Shown: positions 16,937 to 26,813 of the stretch, one piece after another
Numbering within the stretch: position 1 is the first letter of the stretch
Layout: each line of letters begins with the position of its first letter
From: Dissophora ornata
Taxonomy: Eukaryota; Mortierellomycota; Mortierellomycetes; Mortierellales; Mortierellaceae
Assembly (NCBI GenBank): GCA_025201705.1
Contig: MU616946.1
Location: 1-30,727 of the forward strand
Direction of reading: 5' to 3'
Length of the DNA stretch: 30,727 nt
Notes under the pieces: generated by a model
Told to the model about the DNA's origin: nothing
The model's input: only the letters and a program-made list of their open reading frames with translations
Databases searched by the model: none
Program-made: the position numbers and the translations under genes

Positions 16937-19777
16937 TCACTTAAACAGGCTTGTCAGCTTCTGGATCAGATTCCGATGCTCCTTGCCACCGCCGTGGCTA
17001 CTACCGGCGCCTCCCCCATTGCCGTGTCCATGTCCGCCAAGACTGCTTCCATTGCTCCCCTGTCCATGCAGCTGGTTGTACCCATAGCTACCTGTTCCAT
17101 ACAACGTTCCTTCTTTCAATGTGACCTCAGGCCGTGAAAGAATCTGCAGGCAATCGTGGTGACCCAACTCCTTGGCGAGCGTCAGCGCTTGGAGTAAAAC
17201 CTTTGGCGTGATCACATACATTGGGTTCGCACCCATGTTGGCGTTGGCACTAGCATTCGTAAACGAACCCACATGACCGCTCCCCCCTTGAATAGCCGTC
17301 AATTTAGGAGATCCCACAGTGTCGGCAGCATTAGCGCGATGGCTCATATATCCTGCAAGGGCTGCAGATCCTGGAGATGACTGGGCAGAGGATGGTGAAG
17401 GAATTGATGGTGGCGTTCCGTGGCCTCCAGCACCATTTCCTGCGAACGGCATAGGCACAGCACCACCATGAGGAAGATTAGGAATACTAATGTTGCCACT
17501 GCTGCCGTTATTGGTTGTGTATGACGATGCTGATGAGTGGTGCAAAAAGGAATGTTGAGGTCCGAAGAACGACTGAGATGATTGTGTAGACGACGGTGAT
17601 GGTGACGGCGAAGAGGAAGCCGCTGCTGAGAAACTGGTTGGCGCATAGTAAAACTTTAGTAAAAGTCTCACAAGATGGACCTTGTCGTCATTCACTGCCT
17701 CCCATAATGGATCGTTGAAGTACCCTGTCGTCAGGGTTCCGGTCGAAAGTGTTCCATCACCCTGCCCCAGCCCAGAACTCTGCCGCCTCTCCCGACCCCA
17801 GATCAGATAAGGATTTGCTCCATATGCCATCAAAATCTCAACCTCAGCCCAGAGTTCGCGCTCCACCGCAATCAACAGCGGCATGATCTTCTTGTCGTTC
17901 CCGATACAGTTCACATCCGCTTTGTTTTCGCACAACAAGTGGACTACCTCCTCTGCCAGCGTGTCGCCTTTGGTCATGAACAATAGGACAACGTGCAAAA
18001 CAGAGACGCCTCGTTCATCATGTACGTTGGGATCTGCTCCCTGAATTAAAAGCTGCTGGGCAGCTTTCCACGAGCGAAACCGTACGGCAGTATAAAGTGG
18101 GCTGATAGGTGATCCATGCTCCAGGCGGATGTCCGGTGCATTCAGAAGAAACACAAGGCTTGCTTGGGAATGCGCAATAATGGCGAGGTGCAAGAGTGAA
18201 TTACCATTTACATCGACAATGTTGGGATCGCCCCGTTGCGCCAAGTAGAGCTGAAGCGCGGCATCCTGAGCTGGCCGCTCTTGCAGTGCCCGAATGACCT
18301 GCTCCTCCGTAATAGTGGCTACCGTGCCTCCATTATTTACTCCACGTTTTCCATCGTTCGAACTGGCATTGGATTGAATACTGGCGCGATTTGAATGTGT
18401 TCCTGCGCGTAAAATGTCTCCGCCTGAGAGGGGAGATCGCGTTGGGATGGTAGCTGGTGACGCTCGATAATTCTGCTGTCCAGGGATAAAGGGCGAGGAG
18501 GTGGGCGATCCCGGAAGTTTGGTGGTAGATGCAGAGGTATTGGTGCTATTGAGGCTACCATTGTTGGTGTGGTGCTGCAACGTGTGTGTACTCGAGTTTT
18601 GATGGCTGTACAGGGTATTGAAAGTACTCGCGCTGCTACCATTGCTCTCTTCTCGATGTCGAGTGCTCTTGATATGTCCAATGTCCTGTGCTGGGACAAG
18701 TGGAGATCCACCATGTCTCTGCTTGGATGGAGACGACATTACCGCAGAGCCTGCAAGGGTCGGTCCTCCCACTCCTGCAGATGCCGATTCCAACGTAGAG
18801 GCTGTGACAGGTTTCGCGACGGCTGCTGGAAACACACCAACCGCCACTATAGCGCCAGCATAGTCGATTTGCTCGCCAAGGACCCAGCCGTCCTCAAATA
18901 CGTGTATTAATCGCACCTGGTTCCCTGGCCGCAGTGCGAGTTCATCCTGTTCACTGGCATTGTACGGATGCACAATGTTTAAACGACCACCTGCATCGGT
19001 TCCCGGAGTTGTCCCTGAGCGAGCGGCGACTTTGGAGGTGGGAATATAACACTGGCTTTCCAGGGAACAATATTGCATAGGGAAAAATCCGTGCCGTGCA
19101 CTTGTCCTCTTCTCTGGTCGCATCACCGAGCCCAGGCACCAGAGATCGTCAAATTCACGGCTGACCAGGAGAATGTCGCCCTTTTTGAATGAGAGCTCGT
19201 CATGGTCTCGCGCTATGTAGTCCCACCATGCGTAGTACTGAGCTACATACTGGAAGGAAGGTGGCCGCCCATTAATCTTTGGACTCGAGCTAATCGTCAG
19301 TTTGCCAATCGGGGGGAGGGGCGGCAGTACAGGGGTTAATGGCGAATAGGTTGCTGTAGGTCGAGATGTCGGATCCATGTTCTTTTGACTAGAGTTGTAT
19401 GCGTCGGCAAGGTTCGTGTACGATGAACTTGGTGAGAAAGCAATGGTGGAGGCTGTTGTGACAGGGGCTAGTACCAGGTTGGAGGACGAGCCTGATGCTG
19501 GGCTCGGAACGGATGGCAATGCAGACGTCGAGAGGTTCTTTTGACGGAAGAGTCCAAAGGGTGTCGTTTCCTGACTGAGTGGCGAACGGGCTGAGGGTTG
19601 ATGGATATTATAGAAAGGAGCGGGGGCGTTGCCTGGTATTGGGGATGCAGAGGAGACATTGCCCAGGCCGCTCAAGGTCCCAGTGCTGCCATTACTTCCA
19701 CCACTGCTGCCTCCACCACCAGATATTGATCCAGGCAGTCGTGGCCGCTGAAGTTGAGCCTGTGGACTGGGTATCAT
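16937..19777 (-). CDS. Ankyrin-repeat protein with two SH3 domains
   Basis: Single 946-codon exon, unusual beside its intron-rich neighbours. The N-terminal 170 aa are Ser/Gly/Pro-rich and disordered. SH3 domain 1 spans about residues 176-242 (ARDHDELSFKKGD, then WCLGS and GFFP). A second SH3-like domain spans about 264-322 (DELALRPG, EDGWVLGE, GVFPAAV). A Ser-rich linker leads to ankyrin repeats at about 490-665, seen as NSLLHLAI, SPLYTAV, GADPNVHDERGVSVLHVV and MPLLIAV. The C-terminus alternates disordered Gly/Ser/His-rich segments with a last helical piece (ALTLAKELGHHDCLQIL) and a basic end. SH3 plus ankyrin architecture implies an adaptor, perhaps for cortical actin, endocytic or signalling partners with proline-rich sites. 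I do not know its orthologue. Confidence 0.85.
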   Translation of the reverse strand: MIPSPQAQLQRPRLPGSISGGGGSSGGSNGSTGTLSGLGNVSSASPIPGNAPAPFYNIHQPSARSPLSQETTPFGLFRQKNLSTSALPSVPSPASGSSSNLVLAPVTTASTIAFSPSSSYTNLADAYNSSQKNMDPTSRPTATYSPLTPVLPPLPPIGKLTISSSPKINGRPPSFQYVAQYYAWWDYIARDHDELSFKKGDILLVSREFDDLWCLGSVMRPEKRTSARHGFFPMQYCSLESQCYIPTSKVAARSGTTPGTDAGGRLNIVHPYNASEQDELALRPGNQVRLIHVFEDGWVLGEQIDYAGAIVAVGVFPAAVAKPVTASTLESASAGVGGPTLAGSAVMSSPSKQRHGGSPLVPAQDIGHIKSTRHREESNGSSASTFNTLYSHQNSSTHTLQHHTNNGSLNSTNTSASTTKLPGSPTSSPFIPGQQNYRASPATIPTRSPLSGGDILRAGTHSNRASIQSNASSNDGKRGVNNGGTVATITEEQVIRALQERPAQDAALQLYLAQRGDPNIVDVNGNSLLHLAIIAHSQASLVFLLNAPDIRLEHGSPISPLYTAVRFRSWKAAQQLLIQGADPNVHDERGVSVLHVVLLFMTKGDTLAEEVVHLLCENKADVNCIGNDKKIMPLLIAVERELWAEVEILMAYGANPYLIWGRERRQSSGLGQGDGTLSTGTLTTGYFNDPLWEAVNDDKVHLVRLLLKFYYAPTSFSAAASSSPSPSPSSTQSSQSFFGPQHSFLHHSSASSYTTNNGSSGNISIPNLPHGGAVPMPFAGNGAGGHGTPPSIPSPSSAQSSPGSAALAGYMSHRANAADTVGSPKLTAIQGGSGHVGSFTNASANANMGANPMYVITPKVLLQALTLAKELGHHDCLQILSRPEVTLKEGTLYGTGSYGYNQLHGQGSNGSSLGGHGHGNGGGAGSSHGGGKEHRNLIQKLTSLFK

Positions 19778-22391
19778 ATTGGACTTGTCGGCGCGAGATG
19801 AAGAGGCGGTTGAGATGCAGGCGATGATGATGAAACCGTGGAGAGTTGCGGCGATATTTCAGAATATCAGATGGAGTTGAGGGAGGGAGTTATCCAAGTT
19901 GGATGGTCAAGATCATGGCTGAACACTGGATCCCACTAGTTGCTCGCCTCGTCCGCTGGTCTTCCTGGCTTCCTTGCGTGTGCCTTGAGTTTTCCTTACA
20001 GCTCTGAGCTCTTCCTTTTCACGCTCTCAGCAGTCTTAGTCTAGTATGAGGAGGGATCCTGAAAGGACCAAAAAAAAAAAGGGAAAAAGGAAAAAGGGCG
20101 ATAGAGAAAGAGCGAGAGAGCAGCGAGTAAGTAATCACAAGGACGGTTATGACAACGTCGAGGATTGATTGTCAATCAGACAGCTATTGCTCCTAGTCTC
20201 GCTCTGCTTGTCATTCTCCCCTACGATCCTCAGACGCACACACACTTGTACAACATCTGGCCTTCATGACAGCGCCTGCAACTTTTTCTTCCATAATGGT
20301 TGGTTTATAAGCAAATGGCAGGTGAACAGCGACGCGAAGTAATGAAGCATGAGGATTGTGAGCGGAAGAAAAGGGGTGAGGATAAACAAAGAGAGGGGGT
20401 AGCAGATGTCGAGTCGAGGCTGGTCAAGTGGGCGAAAAGTGAGAATCTCCATGGGCCGACATTAGCAAACTCACACACCTGTGCAGAAACCACCACAATA
20501 AAAAGAGCAGAAGAGGGAAGCATACACGAAGGAAGGTACAATGGTGGGTTGTTTTACCAGGACGAACAGAGATGGGCAGCTGGAAAAGATGGTGGCGTTG
20601 TGAGGGCGAGCGCGGAAATAGTGAGTGGGTGAGTGGGTGAGTGGGTGAGTGGGTGAGTGGGAGACGAGAGTCGGACGGAATGAGCGTGAGTGTGGGTGCG
20701 GGTGGCAAGGAGCGAAGAGCGGAAGGATGAAGATCGAGATGGGGCGGATTGAGGACGAAGATGAGATGAGGAGGGAGGATCACCCGATGGAAGTCAAGAA
20801 GGAAAGAAGGAAGGGAAGAAAGGAGAGAAAGTCCAAGCAAGGTTCAGAGTTCAGAGAGAGGGAGACACGAACTGGGCCCTGCCAGCATCTCTTTTTTGCC
20901 TCAGGAGAGACACATGCAACCGAGATACAGCCATACAGCCATCGCATGGCGCCGACGGACATGCCTGCGCTCCCATCCTATCCCTCTCTTCGCTCTCTTC
21001 CTTCTCTTCCCTTGTCCTTTGCTCCGTCGCCCTTTCGTTCTTTGCTCTTCTCCGCTGCTCTTTCTCCTGCTCGCTCCCTTCCATCCGTCGACCAGAGGCT
21101 CAAGCTTTCGTTGGATTGTTGTCTTCCAATGGTCTGGACTGGAACAGCTGTCCAATTGGCCAATGCTCTCTTGCAAATGCAACTGCACCTGTTGGGTCCT
21201 GCGTCCGCACTCGTCCAATATCCTTCCCCCTGTTTCTTGCACGCTGTGTTCCCAATGCCCACATGGCTGGCCCCGCTAGCGACCATGTCCACCGTACTAC
21301 ATTTTGAAGTTATCGACCTTGACGCCCACTGCTCCATGTTGACTACTGTGCTCCGCGGAAGAAAGAATGACGAGCTAAGCTTAAAGTTCTACGTTCATGT
21401 CTTGAGATTCAGGACTCGCTACTCCCCTGGACTGCCCTTCTCCTTTTCCTTCCTACCCTGCTTTCCCTGCTTTCCCGCACCGATGCATCGACGCATGGCA
21501 AGGGAGAAGCATCGGGGAGATGCAGGTGCTGACACAGTTGAGAGCCTTGCATCAATCACAGGGACAACTAAAGGGAAGGGGCTCGAAAGAGACCAGGTAG
21601 ATATGTGGGGGGGATTCCAGCGGACAGATTATGCTTTTTCTTCCCAGATCGCGCACCAGTGCCTGAGTTGGACAGACAAACCACGACAATCAACAGCCAG
21701 CAATCCTCGTGGCGAAGCACTTTCTCGGGAATCGACCCACGCTAGCAAACACTGTACGAGTGCTCTGGTCGAGACTGGGTATCCCTCTCAAGTCCATGCC
21801 AGCAAACGTGAGCATCTGTTGCTGGCCCTTTGCTATCGATGACGATGATCACCGGGCCCCTACCCCCTTTCCATGGGGCTATTATTGTATGCACTAGAAC
21901 AAGATATTGGGTTCTGACTTCCACTGCCTTGCAGCATGTGTGTTTGTTCATTGGGCGTGCACGACTACTGTCCAATGGGCTGCCCAACTGATCACGATGT
22001 GGGTCACATGAAGCTTTTAAAGGGTATAAAAAAAAACACACGCGCAGAAAAACCTAGCTAAGCAGAGAGAGGGAACCCAACTCTGACGACAGAACAGGAA
22101 CGCTCTTTCTCTCTCTCTCTCTTCCCCGTCCCTCCCTCCCTCCCTTGCTCAGTCCGCTAAAGCGCCTGACTGCACTCGTGCCGACTGATTGCCCCTGCAC
22201 TTTCCGCATTCCTCTTCCTCATGCGAGACTTTTTTCTTCGTTTGGAATCTTGATCACTACGCCAGTTTAATAAAAGCACTGCATAAAATTTTCAGTTCGC
22301 CGCTGCTGCAGCCTCAGAAATATTGACCGGGGATCAAGGCCGACGTTTTTAGACGACAAACGAACCATACAACAACAAAAAACCGACGACC
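19778..22391. other. 2.6-kb divergent intergenic region, strand-asymmetric and low-complexity
   Basis: Separates the SH3/ankyrin gene (minus) from the SNF2-RING gene (plus). It contains a purine-rich plus strand at about 20330-20870, a pyrimidine-rich block at about 20970-21085, and a CT-rich run at about 22103-22145. A plus-strand frame of 397 codons (20649-21842) crosses these blocks; its translation is K/R/E-rich then S/P/L-rich, with no domain I recognise, so it is probably chance. Candidate promoter elements before the SNF2 gene are an inverted CCAAT pair near 21948 and 21971 and TATAAAA at 22025-22031, but the latter is about 360 bp from the start codon. Confidence 0.55.
20621..20660 (+). 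repeat. GTGAGTGG minisatellite, five perfect copies
   Basis: Five exact tandem copies of an 8-bp unit, in the purine-rich part of the long divergent intergenic region. Confidence 0.95.
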
Positions 22392-25300
22392 ATGCCTGGA
22401 GATATGCACGGCTACGACTCCACCCTGACCTCGCCCGTCTTCCTTCAACAGATCGGGTCCAGGAGCGTGTCCTTCGGGGACAGCAAATACCATCCGCATC
22501 AGAGCAACGACCCCATACAGCCTGGACAGCACCTTTCCATTGCCCATACTCCTTCGCACTTTATGCCCGCAAAGCATAGTCGGCCGACTGAAACCTCCAC
22601 CGGCGAGGATGTCACACCCGACGATCGCCAATCCAAGCGCACAAGACTCGGGTCCGATACAGACGTCAGCTTACACCCCATCAATGGCTACGCCGACATG
22701 CAACAACAGCCAGAGATCGCTGCCAGGAACCAGCTCTATCTTAGCAGCCTAAACTCAATTGCACCTGGTCTGCTGACGCCACCAAATTCGCGCAATGCTG
22801 ACCGAAAAATTCAGCCCACGGCTCATCAGCATGTCAGGCAAACAGACTCTGGCAACTCTGGAATTGAACCCACATCTTATTCGCGACCTATTGAAGTAGC
22901 GGCAAAAGCAACCCAGGGAACAGGAAGAGACCAGGAAACTTCGCGTCCGCTGTGCTTCGGTATGGTCCAGTCGCTGGTCGTAACTCTTTACCCTCGGCAG
23001 CTCGAATTCGAGGAGGGCAAGTCTGATCCAGTCACCATTAGACGCACCACAACGGGGAATAAGGCCAGCTTGGCAGTGGAGCATGAATTTGGTCTTGTGA
23101 GTGTCAACGTCAGGTTTTACCTGGTTCACAATGAGTATGCCTACTTAGCCTGATAGCAATACTGACTCGATCTACTTTCACCCCCTTTTTTTTTTTTTCT
23201 CCTGATTCTCGTGATGACTCTCCTAAAGTACGGCTATGTCGTGTCGGAACTGACCGACACTCTGGTCCCCCTTGTGGATGCAAACATGATATGGTGGGAG
23301 GCCCACGTGCCGCGCCAGCGAAGGCACAATGTAAGTATCTACGACATAACGGTCGAGGTGCATACAATTATTGCGCCCACATTCCAACACACAACAAACT
23401 GACTTTATACCTGATCGTATAGAACGTCAGCGTACCTGTCAATATCATCATCTATGGGCCACAGGAGCACCAAATGGCAGTTGCCAAAGCCCTCCACGGC
23501 AAGGTCAGACTGGAAGACCCGATAGAGTTTGATCACCGCACACGGTACTTAAATCCTTTGCTTCCAGCACCAGGGGAGAGGCTGTCTCCATACGATGTTT
23601 GGAGAGGCGTGACCACCCCGCCTGCATCCTATGCAAACGGGCCCTCATCCAGGCTCCACGGCTATTCAGGATATGGAGGTGGGTCGAGCGTACGGTCCGC
23701 CGAGGAAATCAAGAACCAGATTGATGGCGTTTTCAAGGGTCTTCGCAGCGCGACTTACCTGCCGTTGGTTGAGCCTGCGCCATGCATGTCTACCCATTTA
23801 TACAAGCATCAAAAGCAAGCACTGTACTTCTTGCTGGAGCGGGAAAAGCAAGAAGATTATTCAGATAATGAAAAGAACAAGCTCACTTCACTTTGGCGAG
23901 TGAGACATCCTCCACATGGACATCCTGTCTATTTGAACGTGGTGACCAACCAGGAGTCAAGCTCGAAGCCGATGACCATGCGTGGTGGAATCTTGGCTGA
24001 CGATGTAAGCCCTTATTAGTATCTCTGCTTATCCTTTATTTTTTCATATTCGTGGTGTGGTCCCGCCTTGCATCACTGAACTTGCTCTCTTTGATATATT
24101 ACAGATGGGTCTTGGTAAAACAATCACTGTGATTTCGCTTATTGCAGCCACCCTCAATCGGGAAATGTATGCACGACTTGGAGCAAGCGTCCAAGCATCT
24201 CCGGGGCTCCATCTTCTGCCGCCTGGCCCAGGAACTTCGCAGACAAGGCCTGACCGCCCTCGGTTGAAGTCACACGCAACCTTGATCATTTGCCCACTGT
24301 CAACGGTGCAGAATTGGGAAGAGCAGTTCGAGAACCATGTGAAAGACGATGCTTTGCAGGTCTATGTCTATCACGGAGGACAGCGAGTCGCTGACCCATC
24401 ATTCCTTGCCAAGCACGATGTTGTCATTACGACCTATAATCTCCTGGGAACAGAGTACTCGAAAGAGACTAAAGCTCGCGATTCGCAGAACGGACTGTCC
24501 AAGTGCCCAAGTGTTTTGCAGCACATTGAGTGGTTCAGAGTCGTTTTAGATGAGGCCCATATCATTAAGGAGGTCAACACTGTGCAGAGCAAGGCTGCTG
24601 CTGCCCTCACCGCTGAGCGGCGATGGTGTTTGACGGGAACGCCAGTTCAGAACAAGGTAAGGAGTCTGATGGATATACCACCGCCAGCAATCTCTAAAGT
24701 AGGTTCACAACGACTTATATTCGCCCCCCATTGTCGTTTATCCAGCTCGATGACCTGTACGCGCTGGTCAAGTTCCTTCGAATGCACCCTTTCGATGAGA
24801 AGGTGCAATGGACACATTATATCTCAAAGCCCATCAAGGCCACAAATCCCATTGGAATTACCAGACTGCAAACACTCATGAAAGTGATAACTCTTCGACG
24901 AACAAAGTCCCAGATGGTCGACGGTCAACCGCTCTTGGCCCTTCCTGCCAGAACCGACCATAAACGCGTCCTGGAGCTCAGCTTGAATGAGCGCCAGCTG
25001 TATCAGCGTATGGAGTCTCGTGCCAAGCAAACGGTGGACCAGATTGTGCAAGAAAACAAGATCATGAAGAGCTATGCACACATTTTGCAGGCCATTCTTA
25101 AACTTCGTCAAATCTGTGCACACTATGCCCTGATCAAGAATGCTGGGGATGATATGGAATCATCTGCCGAGTTTAATATCGCCAGGGCATCCGAAATCCT
25201 GACGTTGCTACAGGACTCTGGCAACGACCAGTGCAACCACTGTTTTAACTCGTCCACACCGACGCCTATTGTCACTCGATGCGAGCACATCTTTTGTCCG

Positions 25301-26424
25301 GATTGTGTCAAGAAGCTGAACCCAGTGACATTTATGCTGATCCAAAGGTCAAACGCCAATGTCAGTGTTACACCGGGGCTCCAGATCGATTTTGCCTGTC
25401 CGCAGTGTGCTTCGGTTCTTCGTCCGGTAGATTTGATTCAGATACAGGACGATTCTGAGGACAGGGTCGCAGCCATCGTCTCTAGTGGGGATCACATTCA
25501 TACCCGCAAGGACGAGAGTGGGGCGCTAATCCATAGCACAAAAGTGAAAGCTCTTATGGAAGATTTGGTCCAGGCCGCGGAAGTTTCGAAGAGAACTGGT
25601 GAAGATCTCGCAAAAAGTGTTGTATTTTCGCAATGGACGAGTATGCTGGACTTGATTGAGGTATGTGATATAAACGGCATGGACCAATGAACATATTTCG
25701 GCTGTCGAATGCTGGCATTGACCCAAGTCCTTCTTTCTCGAATACCGCAACGTAGGATGGCCTCCGAGAGAACAAAATCAATTTTACTCGTCTCGACGGA
25801 ACTATGCAGCGCAGTGATCGCACTCAAGCCCTGACTGATTTTAAAGACAAGCCGGATGTTGGTGTCATCCTTATCAGTTTGAAAGCGGGTGGTGTTGGGC
25901 TGAACTTGACGTCGGCTCAGCGCGTCTATCTCATGGATCCTCATTGGTAATGATGAACTGTAGTTGCATACATATGGCCGTTTCAGTAGCAACAATGCTC
26001 TTGATGAATTCTGACACTCTTTGTACCGCAAACGCGGAATGACGGAATGATAGGAATCCGGCGGTCGAGAGCCAGGCCGTTGATCGGATCCACCGACTGG
26101 GGCAGACGAAGCCTGTGGATGTGGTCAGGTTCATTATTAAGGTAATAGACAGGGAAGATGTGCATGACAGTTGTATCTCGAGGAGGTGCTAATAATCAAC
26201 GATGCGCGTTTCTTTGTGATGTCTCTTAGGATTCTATTGAGGAAAATATATTGGAACTACAGAAGCGAAAGGCGGAACTATCAGACATGACCTTCTCAGA
26301 GAAACTCTCCAAGCAAGAGGTGCTCAAGAGACGACTCGAGGATCTGCGGTGTCTCTTCCGAGGCTCTTCAGAACTGATGAAGAAGGGGAGGGAACCAGGA
26401 GATAGCTCTAGTCAAAAACCATAG
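22392..26424 (+). CDS. SNF2-family ATPase with inserted RING finger (HLTF/Rad5-like)
   Basis: Nuclear DNA translocase and likely E3 ubiquitin ligase of the Rad5/Rad16/HLTF group. Exons 22392-23096, 23229-23330, 23423-24004, 24105-24656, 24746-25660, 25756-25946, 26054-26141 and 26230-26424 give 1109 aa, all junctions GT-AG and in phase. Motifs: GGILADD-MGLGKT (Walker A, about 457-469, split by intron 3), [18 protein letters not shown] (DEAH at about 612-615), [46 protein letters not shown] and DRIHRLGQ. The RING is C3HC4 between the helicase lobes, from about Cys810 (CNHC, RCEH, FCPDC) to Cys865/868 (CPQC), with a loop of about 30 residues before the last pair. The region about 190-320 sits where HLTF and Rad5 have HIRAN, but I cannot assign it with certainty. 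Family roles are PCNA polyubiquitination and fork remodelling, or Rad16-type repair. Confidence 0.9.
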
Positions 26425-26813
26425 ACCTCTTCAAATAGAACTTGTCTAAGTGCAAACAAAAAAAGAAAAAAAAAAGAACAAACATCATCGTATATGCTTC
26501 CCTGAGCTCAAGTGAAAACATGACGTCCGCGCATTTTTTAAATAAAGGCAAATCAAGAACGGATGTGCTTCTTCCATTCGCTCTACCAAGGCATTTTCTT
26601 GTCCACTTGTGAGTAGAAGATCGATCCCTCATCGACGCCATTACCTGCCCTCATCCTTTGCATCTGCGCGCCTCAGCATCCTTTCGTGCTCTTACTCGAC
26701 AGGCAGACATTGGATCCACGCAGGAAAATTAATCCAACGATTTTTGCTATTATTATTGTTTCCCCCATCCCTCCCCCCCTTTCGACGCTTGCACATAGAA
26801 AAACGCTACCACC
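26425..26813 (+). promoter_or_regulatory. Spacer between SNF2-RING gene and eIF3c, with promoter of eIF3c
   Basis: 389 bp between two same-strand genes. It holds AATAAA at 26541-26546, about 117 nt beyond the SNF2 stop, and then the promoter and 5' UTR of the eIF3c gene, ending in a CT-rich stretch and ACC-ACC-ATG. No separate gene is visible. Confidence 0.55.
26541..26546 (+). terminator. Polyadenylation signal of the SNF2-RING gene
   Basis: AATAAA about 117 nt after the stop at 26424. Confidence 0.45.

Noticed and set aside
20649..21842. 397-codon plus-strand open frame as a gene
   Set aside because: Translation follows base-composition blocks (K/R/E then S/P/L), overlaps other long frames on both strands, and shows no domain. 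Kept only as a low-interest observation.
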